Positions 36,131 through 46,278 are shown, counted from the stretch's first letter. The stretch: DNA of 64,000 bases from Methylotenera sp. (GCA_030693535.1 JAUYAL010000077.1:62001-126000), one strand, 5' to 3'. A program made the numbers and translations. Notes: a model not told the origin generated them from the letters alone.

Positions 36131-36838
36131 TTAAGATTGTTTAGTTACTTCTTCCATTTCTTCCATACTGATATGTCGCACATCTTTACCTTTAACCATA
36201 TACACCACGTATTCAGATATATTTTTTGCATGATCACCAATGCGCTCAATCGCTTTAGATACAAACAATACTTCGAGCGACATTGAAATAGTACGTGGGT
36301 CTTCGAGCATAAAAGTAATCAACTGGCGAATAGTTGTTTGATATTGTTCATCAACTTGCTCGTCCATTTGTGCAATTGGCAGCACTTTGGTCGCATCTGA
36401 GCGGGCAAAGGCGTCTAGCGACATATGTAGCATCTCACGTGCTAAGTTTGCCATCAATTTAATTTCGGCAAATCTAGGTTTCCACATACGGTCAGTTTCA
36501 ATAGTTTTTTGCGAAAAACGAGCAATTTTTGCAGCTTCATCGCCAATTCTCTCTAAATCAGTAATGGTTTTAATCATCATCAAAATAATGCGTAAATCAC
36601 CCGCAGCCGGCTGGCGGCGCGCAATAATATGGCTACAATCTTCATCTATTTGCACTTCAAGTGCATTCACCATATGGTCTTTTTTAATGACAGTCTCAGC
36701 AAGCTTTGTGTTATGTGTAACCAATGACTCTAAAGCATCTACAATTTGTTGTTCAACAAGGCTACCCATTTCAAGCACTTTGGCACGTACCGCTTCTAGT
36801 TCGTTATCGTACTGTTTATAAATATGTTCAGATGACAT
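36131..36838 (-). CDS. phoU: Phosphate signalling protein PhoU
   Basis: PhoU is the negative regulator that couples the Pst transporter to the PhoR/PhoB system. The 235 residues contain two three-helix PhoU repeats, each with the acidic metal-binding pattern (DLERIGDEAAKIA and AIERIGDHAKNISEY). It is the last gene of pstSCAB-phoU, 59 bases after pstB. PhoR and PhoB are not encoded in the window. Confidence 0.96.
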   Translation of the reverse strand: MSSEHIYKQYDNELEAVRAKVLEMGSLVEQQIVDALESLVTHNTKLAETVIKKDHMVNALEVQIDEDCSHIIARRQPAAGDLRIILMMIKTITDLERIGDEAAKIARFSQKTIETDRMWKPRFAEIKLMANLAREMLHMSLDAFARSDATKVLPIAQMDEQVDEQYQTTIRQLITFMLEDPRTISMSLEVLFVSKAIERIGDHAKNISEYVVYMVKGKDVRHISMEEMEEVTKQS

Positions 36839-36897
36839 TACTTAATCCTTTTGAAATATGACTATTTATTACCTAAATTTAAAATATAAAACTTTAA

Positions 36898-37677
36898 TTA
36901 ACCAAACTTACCGGTAATGTAGTCTTCGGTTTCTTTGCGTGTTGGGCGGGTAAAAATCGTGTCTGTATCACCATACTCCATCATCTCGCCCAAATACATA
37001 TAGGCGGTGTAATCTGAAACACGCGCAGCTTGCTGCATATTATGTGTAACAACCAAAATAGTGAGTTTATTTTTTAGTTCACTCATTAACTCTTCGATAT
37101 TGGCAGTGGCAATCGGGTCTAGTGCTGATGTAGGCTCATCAAACAACATAATCTCTGGGTCTGTTGCTAAAGCGCGAGCAATACATAAACGTTGTTGCTG
37201 GCCGCCAGATAAATTAAAGGCTAAATCTTGCAAACGGTCTTTAACTTCATTCCATATCGCAGCACCTTTAAGGGCTTCTTCGACTTTGTCATCCAGCATA
37301 CGCTTATTGTTTTCTCCACGCACGCGTAAGCCATAGGCAACATTTTCGTATATGGATTTTGGGAACGGATTGGGTTTTTGAAACACCATGCTGATGCGCA
37401 TGCGGACTTCAATCGGGTCTACGCCTTGTTCTAAGATGTTTGTGTTGTCAGGGTGCATCACAATTTGTCCTTCGTATTTGTTACCAGGGTATAAATCATG
37501 CATGCGGTTAAAGCAGCGCAAGAATGTCGATTTCCCGCAACCAGAAGGGCCAATCAGTGCTGTAATTTTATTTTCATACAACGGCATGGAAACATTTTTA
37601 ACTGCATGGTTTCCGCCGTTATAAAAGAAGTTCAGGTTACGTGTTTCAGCTTTGAGTGACTGCGTTGTTGTATTCAT
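36898..37677 (-). CDS. pstB: Phosphate ABC transporter ATP-binding protein PstB
   Basis: PstB is the ATPase of the high-affinity phosphate importer. Walker A is GPSGCGKST, the signature is [15 protein letters not shown], and Walker B with D-loop is [13 protein letters not shown]. The PstB-specific stretch [16 protein letters not shown] is present. It has 259 residues. The gene follows pstA by 61 bases. Confidence 0.97.
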   Translation of the reverse strand: MNTTTQSLKAETRNLNFFYNGGNHAVKNVSMPLYENKITALIGPSGCGKSTFLRCFNRMHDLYPGNKYEGQIVMHPDNTNILEQGVDPIEVRMRISMVFQKPNPFPKSIYENVAYGLRVRGENNKRMLDDKVEEALKGAAIWNEVKDRLQDLAFNLSGGQQQRLCIARALATDPEIMLFDEPTSALDPIATANIEELMSELKNKLTILVVTHNMQQAARVSDYTAYMYLGEMMEYGDTDTIFTRPTRKETEDYITGKFG

Positions 37678-37738
37678 GAAAAGTGTATTCCTGTTAATAT
37701 ATATTCAGTTTAATTCATTCATTTGGTTTAATTATTCA

Positions 37739-38683
37739 TTACCATTTGATGTTTTGACGCATTTTGTAACGCATTCTGATGGCAAATGCATTCATCAGTA
37801 GCGTGACAAAAATAATAAGCACACCAGCTGCCGCAGCATTCACATGGAATGCCTCGCTTGGTCTGGATAGCCAGCTAAACATTTGGATAGGTAGTACTGT
37901 AAATCCTGAAGATAGCCATTCAAAGTTGATAAATGGTGCGGTCTCTGTTATAGGCGATGGTGGCAAGAATGCAATAAAAGTGAGCGCTCCAATGGTGATA
38001 ATGGGTGCGGTTTCACCAATGGCGCGTGCCATACCAATAATTACACCAGTTAAAATGCCACCGAAAGAGTATTTGATCACATGGTCATGTACCACTTGCC
38101 ACTTTGTAGCACCTACCGCATAAGCTGCTTCTCTGATTGCAACTGGAATACTGCGTATGGATTCACGCGTTGCAACAATCACGACTGGCATAATCAGCAA
38201 GCCTAGTGTTAACCCAGCAGTTAAAATACTTTGGCCAAAGTCGAGTATGTAAACAAAAAGACCTAGAGCCAGTAAACCGTAGATGATTGAAGGTACGGCT
38301 GCTAAATTTGAAACGTTGATTTCAATTAGATCAGAGAGCCAGTTCTTTTTGGCGTATTCTTCAAGATAAATAGCTGCCATGACGCCAATTGGTACAGCAG
38401 AGACAAATGTTACCAGCATGACTAATGTCGAGCCTACTAGTGCTGAAAGCAGTCCAGCGCCGGCCGCACGGCGTGATGGAAAGTTTGTATAGAAGTCAAC
38501 TGACAGTAACTTAGGATAGCCACTAAGAATCAGGTCAATGAATAGGATGAGTAAAGTTAACAGGCCAATCATTACACATACCATACCAATAGCAGAAAAA
38601 ATGTAATCATTGAACTTATGGCGTTTAATCATCGCGCGCACTTCGTCTAAGTTTTTAAGTACGTTTGCTTGTGGTTGATTCAT
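37739..38683 (-). CDS. pstA: Phosphate ABC transporter permease PstA
   Basis: PstA is one of two permeases of the phosphate importer, with six membrane helices and the cytoplasmic EAA loop REAAYAVGATKWQVVHDHVI. The chosen ATG (MNQPQANVLKN) lies one base after the pstC stop; an in-frame start 42 bases upstream would overlap pstC. This gives 314 residues, normal for the family. The segment GMARAIGETAPIITIGA is typical of PstA. Confidence 0.95.
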   Translation of the reverse strand: MNQPQANVLKNLDEVRAMIKRHKFNDYIFSAIGMVCVMIGLLTLLILFIDLILSGYPKLLSVDFYTNFPSRRAAGAGLLSALVGSTLVMLVTFVSAVPIGVMAAIYLEEYAKKNWLSDLIEINVSNLAAVPSIIYGLLALGLFVYILDFGQSILTAGLTLGLLIMPVVIVATRESIRSIPVAIREAAYAVGATKWQVVHDHVIKYSFGGILTGVIIGMARAIGETAPIITIGALTFIAFLPPSPITETAPFINFEWLSSGFTVLPIQMFSWLSRPSEAFHVNAAAAGVLIIFVTLLMNAFAIRMRYKMRQNIKW

Positions 38684-38684
38684 T

Positions 38685-39641
38685 TTAATATCTCTCACTG
38701 TATTTTTTACGTGTGATGTGGCCAATAATGTTAAGTGTCAATGTCATCAGCATGAGCACTAAACCCGCAGCAAAAATACTTTGATAACCAATGCTGCCAT
38801 GAGGTAAGTCGCCCATTGCTACTTGCACGATATAGGCAGTAATCGTTGCAGCCGCATCCATTGGATTGAAGCTCAGGGTTGGTTGCTGCCCAGCGGCAAT
38901 AGCCACTACCATAGTTTCACCAATCGCACGTGAAACACCTAAAATATATGCAGCCACAATGCCTGAAGTTGCTGCTGGCGTAATGACTTTTACGGCAGTT
39001 TGAAAGCGTGTTGCTCCCATTGCGTAAGAGCCCTCACGCATGCTCATTGGTACAGCGCGCATCGCATCTTCTGATAACGAAGCAATGTACGGAATAACCA
39101 TAATGCCAATCACAATGCCCGCGCTCATCATATTAAAAGTTGGCAAGCCTGGAATAATTTTTTGTAAAAGCGGGGTAACTAAAAGGAGTGCAAAGTAACC
39201 AAATACAATCGTTGGTACGCCAGCAAGCAATTCTAAAATTGGTTTTACTGTTTCTCGCACTTTATGGGATGCAAATTCAGACAGATAAATGGCGCTGATA
39301 GTGCCTATTGGAATGGCAATCAGTAGGGCTACGCCAGTCACTGTAAGTGTGCCTGATACTAGCGGCAAAATCCCATAGCGGGGGTTTTCAAATAAAGGTG
39401 TCCAAACAGTGTCTGTTAAAAAGTCAACAATCGAGACATGCTCAAAAAAAGTATAGGACTCATAGAGTAAGATTCCCATAATTGCAGTTGTAGTAAGCAC
39501 CGCAGAGAGTGCAGCAAGCAATAATACAAACTCAATAAAACGCTCTTTCAAATGACGTGTAAAGTTTTTTGAGAGACGATCACTGATTTGTAGATCTGGT
39601 AGATTTAGTGGATTATTTATCAATTGATTAACCGTATTCAC
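38685..39641 (-). CDS. pstC: Phosphate ABC transporter permease PstC
   Basis: PstC is the partner permease of PstA. It has 318 residues with six membrane helices, the EAA-like loop REGSYAMGATRFQTAVKVI and the family segment LGVSRAIGETMVVAIAAG. It is separated from pstS by 117 bases that contain a strong hairpin, and is nearly contiguous with pstA. Confidence 0.96.
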   Translation of the reverse strand: MNTVNQLINNPLNLPDLQISDRLSKNFTRHLKERFIEFVLLLAALSAVLTTTAIMGILLYESYTFFEHVSIVDFLTDTVWTPLFENPRYGILPLVSGTLTVTGVALLIAIPIGTISAIYLSEFASHKVRETVKPILELLAGVPTIVFGYFALLLVTPLLQKIIPGLPTFNMMSAGIVIGIMVIPYIASLSEDAMRAVPMSMREGSYAMGATRFQTAVKVITPAATSGIVAAYILGVSRAIGETMVVAIAAGQQPTLSFNPMDAAATITAYIVQVAMGDLPHGSIGYQSIFAAGLVLMLMTLTLNIIGHITRKKYSERY

Positions 39642-39708
39642 GTTATGTACACCTTTGACATTGTATCGTGATTAGCAATAGCAATATAGAGTCATGTAAA
39701 AAGCAATT

Positions 39709-39740
39709 TGGGGGCACTTTTAAAACTGAGTGCCCCCCAA
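39709..39740 (-). terminator. Hairpin between pstS and pstC
   Basis: GGGGGCACT (ending 39718) and AGTGCCCCCC (from 39729) pair around a 10-base AT-rich loop. Read from pstS the stem is followed by AAATTGC rather than a pure T run. This suggests partial termination or RNA stabilisation that leaves pstS expression above pstCAB. Confidence 0.65.
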
Positions 39741-39758
39741 TGGATTGGATTGATGCGC

Positions 39759-40757
39759 TTACTTGATTCTAGCTAATAACTCTTCAATATCAACGCCTAC
39801 TTCTGATTTTCCGCCAAAACCAGTACCTGGTAAAAGCTTTTTCCAGTGAGCAATCACTGCATTATGTGCTTTAGCTGGCAATGGAACATATTTTACTTCT
39901 TCAATCAATGGTCTGCCTTTTTCTAGGTAGAAATTGACAAATGCTTTAACTTCCGGCTTGAAAGCAGCAGCAGTTGCATTCACATAGATAAAGATTGGGC
40001 GTCCAAGCGGTTGGTAAGAGCTATCTTCAATCGACTCTTTAGACGGCAATACAGCTTTTGAACCAGGCTTGTTAACAATAGCCACTGCTGCCAACTGACT
40101 AGCACTTTCCGAGTAGTAGGCGAAACCAAGGTAACCAATAGCATTCACGTCACCAGCAACACCTTTAATAGTGATATGGTCATCTTCAGTCGCTGTGTAG
40201 TCACCGCGTTGTGATTTTGCTTTACCTACAATCGCTTCTGTAAAGTAGTCGAACGTACCAGAGTCAGAACCTGCACCGAACAGCTTTAATGGCACATTAG
40301 GCCATGCTGGGTTAACTTGATTCCAAGTTTTTATTTTACCTTGAGCAGCAGGCGCCCACATTTTGTTTAGCTCGGCCACTGTCATTGTTTTAGCAAATGT
40401 ATTCTTTGGGTTGATAACAACGGTAAGCGCGTCGTAAGCAACTGGAAGTTCGATAAACTGAACGCCAGCTTCTTTACAAGCGTCAATTTCTTTTTGCAAA
40501 ATTGGACGAGATGCATTTGAGATGTCTGTTTCACCACGGCAGAATTTTTTGAAACCACCACCAGTGCCTGACACACCAACAGTTACTTTGGTTTTTGTTG
40601 CATTTTGAAACTCCTCAGCAACCGCTTCAGTAATTGGGTAAACCGTGCTTGAACCGTCGACTTTAACGATTTTATCAGCGGCAACAGCGTGAGATGTTGA
40701 GAAAACTACTGCAACTAAAGCTGCAATACGAAGTGATTTGGTTAGTGTAGTGCTCAT
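39759..40757 (-). CDS. pstS: Periplasmic phosphate-binding protein PstS
   Basis: PstS captures phosphate in the periplasm for PstCAB. A signal peptide of about 27 residues ends in SHAVAAD. Ligand-site segments include [29 protein letters not shown] and [16 protein letters not shown]. The ATG preceded by GGAGATTT was chosen; an in-frame start 63 bases upstream would add residues before the signal peptide. It has 332 residues. A Pho box and matching -10 precede it. Confidence 0.96.
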   Translation of the reverse strand: MSTTLTKSLRIAALVAVVFSTSHAVAADKIVKVDGSSTVYPITEAVAEEFQNATKTKVTVGVSGTGGGFKKFCRGETDISNASRPILQKEIDACKEAGVQFIELPVAYDALTVVINPKNTFAKTMTVAELNKMWAPAAQGKIKTWNQVNPAWPNVPLKLFGAGSDSGTFDYFTEAIVGKAKSQRGDYTATEDDHITIKGVAGDVNAIGYLGFAYYSESASQLAAVAIVNKPGSKAVLPSKESIEDSSYQPLGRPIFIYVNATAAAFKPEVKAFVNFYLEKGRPLIEEVKYVPLPAKAHNAVIAHWKKLLPGTGFGGKSEVGVDIEELLARIK

Positions 40758-40797
40758 GAAATCTCCATCTAATGTTAGGATTATTAATACAAATGAA

Positions 40798-40831
40798 ACT
40801 ATAGAATCTAAATATGACAATAATATGACAA
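40798..40831 (-). promoter_or_regulatory. Pho box and -10 of the pstS promoter
   Basis: On the minus strand TTGTCATATTATTGTCAT matches 15 of 18 Pho-box positions, with two TGTCAT half-sites exactly 11 bases apart (complements at 40814-40819 and 40825-40830). TATAGT (40798-40803) follows after 10 bases. This is the standard layout of a PhoB-activated promoter. Confidence 0.85.
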
Positions 40832-40947
40832 AACTAAAGGCGCCCCAAATTGTTACGGTTTTGTTTCAATTTTATTATTTGATTAGTTTAACCTTCAGCG
40901 ATTAAATCTACGATAGATAATGGCATAAAAGTAAAAATTTATTCCGA

Positions 40948-40953
40948 TATAAT
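40948..40953 (+). promoter_or_regulatory. Candidate -10 element of the arsenic operon
   Basis: A perfect TATAAT lies 34 bases before the transporter start. No good -35 is seen at 16-18 bases, which would fit a promoter that needs an activator or is weak. Confidence 0.35.
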
Positions 40954-40986
40954 CTATAGCTCTAAAATTATTTTTATGTTGAAAAA

Positions 40987-42051
40987 ATGCATACACCTAA
41001 TACGCAGCAAGTATTAAATACAAAACCAACAATTGGTTCCTTTGAAAAAAATCTTTCTTGGTGGGTGCTCGGTTGTATCGCTGTTGGTATTGCCTTGGGT
41101 GAAGCATATCCTGTGTTTTTTCAAATGGTGGGGAACTTAAAGATTGCGGAAGTCAACTTGCCGGTGGCCTTGCTCATTTGGCTCATGATCATTCCCATGC
41201 TACTCAAAGTAGATTTTGGAGCGATGAAAGATGTGCTGGTGCATAGTCGAGGGATTGGTGTCACGCTGTTTATCAATTGGGTTGTAAAGCCTCTATCAAT
41301 GGCGTTATTGGCATGGATATTTATCCGACATTTGTTTGTTGGGTTGTTGCCAGTTGAGCAGATTGATAGTTATATTGCTGGACTCATTTTACTGGCGGCT
41401 GCCCCATGCACCGCCATGGTGTTTGTGTGGAGTAATTTGTGTGGCGGCGACGCTAAATTTACGCTTTCACAAGTTGCCATTAATGATGCCATTATGTTGG
41501 TGGCATTTGCCCCTATCGTGGCGCTACTTCTCGGCTTGTCCAGTATTGTTGTGCCGTGGAATACACTGCTAATTTCAGTGATGTTGTTTATTGTGGTACC
41601 TGTGGTGATTAGCCAAATATTGCGTAAGGCATTGCTCTCAAAAAATGAGAATACTTTGGATAAAGTACTTAAACGCTTGCATCCAATTTCGCTTACGGCA
41701 TTGCTGGTTACTTTGGTCTTGTTATTCGGTTTTCAAGGTCAGCAGATTCTTGCTCAACCAATTATTATTGGTTTATTGGCTATTCCGATTATTATTCAGA
41801 CCTACTTCAATTCTATGCTTGCGTACTGGTTGAATAAAAAACTCAAGGTAGCACATTGCGTGGCTGGGCCATCGGCTTTAATTGGCGCATCCAATTTTTT
41901 TGAGTTAGCTGTCGCTACAGCAATCGCTTTGTTTGGTTTTAATTCTGGCGCAGCACTTGCAACCGTGGTTGGTGTATTGATTGAAGTGCCTGTGATGCTA
42001 TCTGTAGTAACAATTGTTAATAAAAGCCGCAACTGGTACGAAACTAACTGA
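40987..42051 (+). CDS. acr3: ACR3-family arsenite efflux transporter
   Basis: This is a membrane carrier that exports arsenite using the proton gradient. It has ten predicted helices in 354 residues, with the conserved Cys in AAPCTAMVFVWSNLCGGD and the ASNFFELAVATAIALFG segment diagnostic of ACR3 (distinct from ArsB). It is divergent from pstS and 39 bases upstream of arsC. No ArsR-type repressor lies next to it. Confidence 0.94.
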   Translation: MHTPNTQQVLNTKPTIGSFEKNLSWWVLGCIAVGIALGEAYPVFFQMVGNLKIAEVNLPVALLIWLMIIPMLLKVDFGAMKDVLVHSRGIGVTLFINWVVKPLSMALLAWIFIRHLFVGLLPVEQIDSYIAGLILLAAAPCTAMVFVWSNLCGGDAKFTLSQVAINDAIMLVAFAPIVALLLGLSSIVVPWNTLLISVMLFIVVPVVISQILRKALLSKNENTLDKVLKRLHPISLTALLVTLVLLFGFQGQQILAQPIIIGLLAIPIIIQTYFNSMLAYWLNKKLKVAHCVAGPSALIGASNFFELAVATAIALFGFNSGAALATVVGVLIEVPVMLSVVTIVNKSRNWYETN

Positions 42052-42090
42052 TATTTTTATGGAACTCTTTAAATTAAGGTGAGTAAACAA

Positions 42091-42495
42091 ATGACAACTA
42101 CCATTTATCACAATCCTTCGTGCGGCACTTCTAGAAACACCTTGGCAATGATGCGCGCCAGTGGTGAAGAGCCAATTGTGATTGAGTACGTAAAAAATCC
42201 GCCAAGTCGTGAGCGTTTATTAGAGCTGGTTGCTGCCATGGGTTGCAATGTGCGTGAAGTAATCCGCGAAAAAGGCACGCCGTATGCTGAACTAGGCTTA
42301 GATGATTTAAGTCTATCCGATGATGCTTTGATTGACGCTATGTTGCAACACCCCATTTTAATTAACCGCCCAATTGTGGTGACGGCAAAAGGCGTTAAAT
42401 TGTGCCGCCCATCTGAGTTGGTGTTAGAAATCTTAGAAAATCCCAATATTAGTACTTTTACTAAAGAAGATGGCGAAGTGGTCAATAAGCTATAA
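42091..42495 (+). CDS. arsC: Glutaredoxin-dependent arsenate reductase ArsC
   Basis: ArsC reduces arsenate to arsenite for export by the adjacent ACR3 carrier. The catalytic motif YHNPSCGTSRNTLAM places the active Cys at residue 11, and the three conserved Arg residues are present (in REKGTPY, LINRPIVVT and KLCRPSE). Length is 134 residues. AAGGTGAG lies upstream of the chosen ATG; a GTG 12 bases earlier overlaps this ribosome site. Its stop overlaps the start of the following gene (TAATG). Confidence 0.93.
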   Translation: MTTTIYHNPSCGTSRNTLAMMRASGEEPIVIEYVKNPPSRERLLELVAAMGCNVREVIREKGTPYAELGLDDLSLSDDALIDAMLQHPILINRPIVVTAKGVKLCRPSELVLEILENPNISTFTKEDGEVVNKL

Positions 42496-43577
42496 TGGTT
42501 TTTATGACGGCATTGACCAGCCAACCTAATCTCTCTCAAGATTTAAGCTCCCTTGTTAATGTAGCTGAAATAAATCTAAATGATGTGTTAACGCAAGTAT
42601 TTAAACACGCCGCGTCGCACAAGGCAGTAGTGGTATTTGATACCGATTCTGAATTAGCAAACACCTTGACGCAAGCCTACAAACGCAGCCTGCCAGAGGC
42701 AAAATTCATTGACTTCAATCAACATACGCCTGATGCCGTGCAAGCTGTATTTGCTAGTTTAGAAGCATCTGATTTAGTTGTACTTGTGCAATCGACGAAT
42801 TTTAGGCTGGAGGCTTTTCGTATTCGCGTTGAGCTGTTTAAGCGCAGGCTTAAGGTGATTGAGCATCCGCATTTAAGCCGCATGGTGGGTGATGAAGTGG
42901 CTTATTACATTGATGCGCTGGCGTATGATTCCGTGTATTTTCGCGGTGTAGGCAACAGTCTTAAAACCCTTATAGATCAAGCGAAAAGCGGCTGTTTAGA
43001 TAGCGGTGGTGATAAACTTCCTGATGCACACTTAGTGTTTGGTTCGGCTTTTGAGTTGGCCAAACTCAATGTGGGTGACTACAGCGAGATGCCCAATATC
43101 GGCGGACAATTTCCCATTGGTGAAGTGTTTACCGAAGCGCGTGACTTAAAGGCAGTGCGTGGACGTGTGCGTATATTTGCTTTTGGCGATACGCAATACA
43201 GAGTCAACCGCCCAGCCAAACCAATCACTTTGATTGTTGAAAACGGGCAAGTCATTGCCACAGAAGACAGCACGCCAGCATTTGACATTGTACTCGCCAA
43301 TATTCGCGCAGATGAGCAAGTGGTTTGGATACGCGAAATTGGCCTTGGCATAAATCGCGCCTTTACCAAAGAGCGAAGCGTGAGCGATATAGGCAGTTAT
43401 GAACGCATGTGCGGTGTGCATTTATCATTAGGTGCTAAACACGGCATCTACGGCAAGCCCAATTTCAAGCGTGGCGATGGGAAATATCATATAGATGTAT
43501 TTGCAGTGACAGAACAGCTCACGCTAGATGAGCAAGTGGTTTATCGCGATGGCGCTTGGTGCGTTGGCATAGTGTAA
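42495..43577 (+). CDS. M29/NicX-like putative metallo-aminopeptidase or dioxygenase
   Basis: The 360-residue product resembles the M29 aminopeptidase/2,5-dihydroxypyridine dioxygenase group. Visible parts are a variable N-terminal domain (to about residue 130) and a C-terminal metal-binding domain with FPIGEVFTEARD, VWIREIGLGINRAF and the His-rich stretch VHLSLGAKHGIYG plus KYHIDVF. These could supply the Glu, His, His and Asp ligands. The activity is not assignable from sequence. It is joined to arsC by TAATG, so it is translated with the arsenic genes, although no arsenic role is known for this family. Confidence 0.6.
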   Translation: MVFMTALTSQPNLSQDLSSLVNVAEINLNDVLTQVFKHAASHKAVVVFDTDSELANTLTQAYKRSLPEAKFIDFNQHTPDAVQAVFASLEASDLVVLVQSTNFRLEAFRIRVELFKRRLKVIEHPHLSRMVGDEVAYYIDALAYDSVYFRGVGNSLKTLIDQAKSGCLDSGGDKLPDAHLVFGSAFELAKLNVGDYSEMPNIGGQFPIGEVFTEARDLKAVRGRVRIFAFGDTQYRVNRPAKPITLIVENGQVIATEDSTPAFDIVLANIRADEQVVWIREIGLGINRAFTKERSVSDIGSYERMCGVHLSLGAKHGIYGKPNFKRGDGKYHIDVFAVTEQLTLDEQVVYRDGAWCVGIV

Positions 43578-43644
43578 AAAGAGAAGCGCTTTTCGGGTAT
43601 AATGTCCGCTTTCAATAGCACCACAAGTCATTATAGAAGCTGTC

Positions 43645-44749
43645 ATGGAAGCCGAACAACTCAACATCATTAACAACCGCCTTGCCGACTTAAGCGAGCG
43701 CAACAATGCCCTTCGGGGGTATCTTTGACTTTGAAACTAAGTCGCAGCGCTTAGAAGAAGTGAATGGGTTGATGGAAGACCCGAACATTTGGAATAACGC
43801 CGAAAAAGCACAAAAACTGGGCAAAGAAAAGCGCAGTTTAGAGCTGATTGTGCATAACCTGCAAAGCTTAGAAACCAATTTAAAAGACGCGCAAGAGCTA
43901 TTTGACATGGCGCGTGAAGAATCTGACGATGACACTTTGTTAAGCGTTAAGACAGATTCTGAAGCCTTAGAAAAACAAATCGCCGAAATGGAATTCAAGC
44001 GTATGTTCTCTGGCGAATTAGATAGCGCGAATTGCTTTGTGGAGTTTCAATCAGGCAGTGGTGGTACTGAGGCGCAGGATTGGTGCAATATGTTGCTTCG
44101 CATGTATCTGCGTTATACCGAGCGCAAGGGATTTAAGGTGGAAGTGCTAGAGCTTTCTGATGGCGATGTCGCTGGTATTAAGGGTGCAAGCATTAAGGTA
44201 ACTGGCGATTATGCTTTTGGTACGCTCCGTACTGAGAATGGGGTGCACAGACTGGTACGCAAATCACCATTTGACTCTAACGCTAAACGCCACACCAGCT
44301 TCGCCAGTGTGCAGATTTTCCCTGAAGTCGATGACAGTATTCAAATTGACATCAACCCAGCTGACTTGCGCATTGATACGTACCGTGCTTCGGGTGCGGG
44401 CGGTCAGCATATTAACAAAACTGATTCTGCTGTGCGCATTACGCATTTACCTACAGGCGTGGTAGTGCAATGCCAAAACGACCGCTCGCAACACCGTAAC
44501 CGCGATGAAGCCATGAATATGTTAAAAGGCGCGCTGTATAATTTAGAATTAAACAAACGTAACGCTGAGAAACAAGCGATTGAAGATGCTAAAACTGACA
44601 TTGGCTGGGGGCATCAAATCCGCAGTTATGTTCTAGACCAAGGCCGCATAAAAGATTTGCGTACCAATGTTGAAATTGGTAACACCCAAGGCGTGCTAGA
44701 TGGCGACCTTGACCCATTTATTACTGAAAGTTTGAAGCAGGGAGTTTAA
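43645..44749 (+). CDS. prfB: Peptide chain release factor 2 with programmed +1 frameshift
   Basis: RF2 releases peptides at UAA and UGA. The gene is in two frames: ATG at 43645 to codon 27 (CTT, ending 43725), an in-frame TGA at 43726-43728, then continuation in the +1 frame from 43727 (GAC). The slippery CTTTGAC and the upstream SD-like CGGGGG reproduce the autoregulatory site of E. coli. The joined protein has 367 residues with the GGQ loop ([15 protein letters not shown]) and the SPF anticodon-like tripeptide (RKSPFDSN). A start inside the second frame only would give a protein about 20 residues short. The lysS start lies two bases after the stop. Confidence 0.96.
43714..43731 (+). promoter_or_regulatory. 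prfB programmed frameshift site
   Basis: CGGGGGTATCTTTGAC contains the internal SD-like sequence, the P-site CTT codon and the UGA in poor context. Low RF2 favours slippage and therefore RF2 synthesis. Confidence 0.93.
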
Positions 44750-44751
44750 GA

Positions 44752-46275
44752 GTGAACGACAATAATTTACAACCACAAGATGAAAACCACGTAATTGCAG
44801 AACGTCGGGAAAAGTTGAAAGCTATTCGCGAAGCGACTGGTGGCGTGGCATTCCCTAACGATTTTAAGCCGCAACATAAAGCGGCAGATTTAACTGCTGC
44901 ACATGCTAATAAAGAAAATGAAGCGTTTGAAGCTGCACCAGTGAATGTGGTGGTGGCTGGCCGCATGATGCTAAAACGCGTGATGGGTAAGGCGAGCTTT
45001 GCTACGATACAAGACGGAAGTGGTGATAGTGCGGGGAGTCGTATTCAGCTATATGTGGCTAAAGACATGATAGGTGAAGAAGTTTACGAGCAATTTAAAC
45101 ATTGGGATTTAGGCGACTTTTTAGGTGCAACAGGGCATTTATTTAAAACTAAAACAGGCGAGCTTTCAATTAAAGTCACTGAAATTCGTTTACTGACAAA
45201 GTCTCTACGCCCATTACCAGAAAAATTCCACGGACTGCAAGATCAAGAAGTTAAATACAGACAAAGATATGTTGATTTAATTACTAGTGAAGAAACGCGT
45301 GCGACTTTTATCGCACGTAGTAAAGTGGTTTCTGCGATTCGTGAATTTATGATTCAAAATGAATTCTTAGAAGTTGAAACGCCGATGTTGCACCCAATTC
45401 CAGGTGGTGCATCAGCTAAACCATTCACCACGCATCACAATGCCTTGGATATGCAAATGTATATGCGTATCGCGCCAGAGTTATATTTGAAGCGCCTTGT
45501 TGTGGGGGGATTTGAGCGTGTGTTCGAAGTGAACCGCAACTTTCGAAATGAAGGCTTGAGCGTTCGCCATAATCCAGAATTTACTATGATGGAATTTTAT
45601 GCGGCCTATACCGATTACCAATGGTTGATGGACTTTACTGAAAACTGTATTCGTACCGCAGCTATTGCAGCACGTGGCACTGCGGTGTTGGAATATCAAG
45701 GTCGCGAGTTGGATTTAAGTAAAACGTTTCAACGATTAACAATTGTCGGCGCTATTCAAAAATATGCGCCGCAATATTCGTTAGCCCAATTGAATGATGA
45801 AGTGTTCTTGCGAGCAGAAATCCTTAAGCATGGCACAAAACCGTTTGACCATGCAGGGCTAGGCTCATTGCAATTAAGTTTGTTTGAAGAGACCGCTGAA
45901 AGCCAATTGTGGGAGCCGACTTATATTATTGACTATCCGGTTGAAGTTTCACCATTGGCTAGGGCAAGTGATAAAAACCCAGAAATCACTGAACGATTCG
46001 AGTTGTTTGTTTGCGGGCGTGAAATCGCAAACGGTTTTAGTGAGCTGAACGATGCTGAAGACCAAGCTGCACGCTTCCATGCGCAAATGAAAGCCAAAGA
46101 AGCTGGCGACCATGAAGCCATGTTTTACGACGCAGACTTTATTCGTGCTTTAGAATATGGAATGCCACCTACAGGCGGTTGTGGTATTGGTATTGACCGC
46201 TTGGTGATGATGATTACCAACAGCGCCAGTATTCGTGATGTGATTCTTTTCCCGCATATGCGCGCAGAAGCCTGA
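44752..46275 (+). CDS. lysS: Lysyl-tRNA synthetase, class II
   Basis: LysS charges tRNA-Lys. The N-terminal OB-fold (residues about 60-165) precedes the class II catalytic core with motif 2 at [18 protein letters not shown] and motif 3 at [15 protein letters not shown]. The [18 protein letters not shown] segment is characteristic. The start is GTG, two bases after the prfB stop, and the length is 507 residues. The prfB-lysS pair is conserved in proteobacteria. A REP element follows the stop. Confidence 0.97.
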   Translation: MNDNNLQPQDENHVIAERREKLKAIREATGGVAFPNDFKPQHKAADLTAAHANKENEAFEAAPVNVVVAGRMMLKRVMGKASFATIQDGSGDSAGSRIQLYVAKDMIGEEVYEQFKHWDLGDFLGATGHLFKTKTGELSIKVTEIRLLTKSLRPLPEKFHGLQDQEVKYRQRYVDLITSEETRATFIARSKVVSAIREFMIQNEFLEVETPMLHPIPGGASAKPFTTHHNALDMQMYMRIAPELYLKRLVVGGFERVFEVNRNFRNEGLSVRHNPEFTMMEFYAAYTDYQWLMDFTENCIRTAAIAARGTAVLEYQGRELDLSKTFQRLTIVGAIQKYAPQYSLAQLNDEVFLRAEILKHGTKPFDHAGLGSLQLSLFEETAESQLWEPTYIIDYPVEVSPLARASDKNPEITERFELFVCGREIANGFSELNDAEDQAARFHAQMKAKEAGDHEAMFYDADFIRALEYGMPPTGGCGIGIDRLVMMITNSASIRDVILFPHMRAEA

Positions 46276-46278
46276 TGA

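Noticed and set aside
43706..44749. prfB starting inside the second reading frame
   Set aside because: The frameshift site and the upstream ATG at 43645 give the correct full-length RF2.
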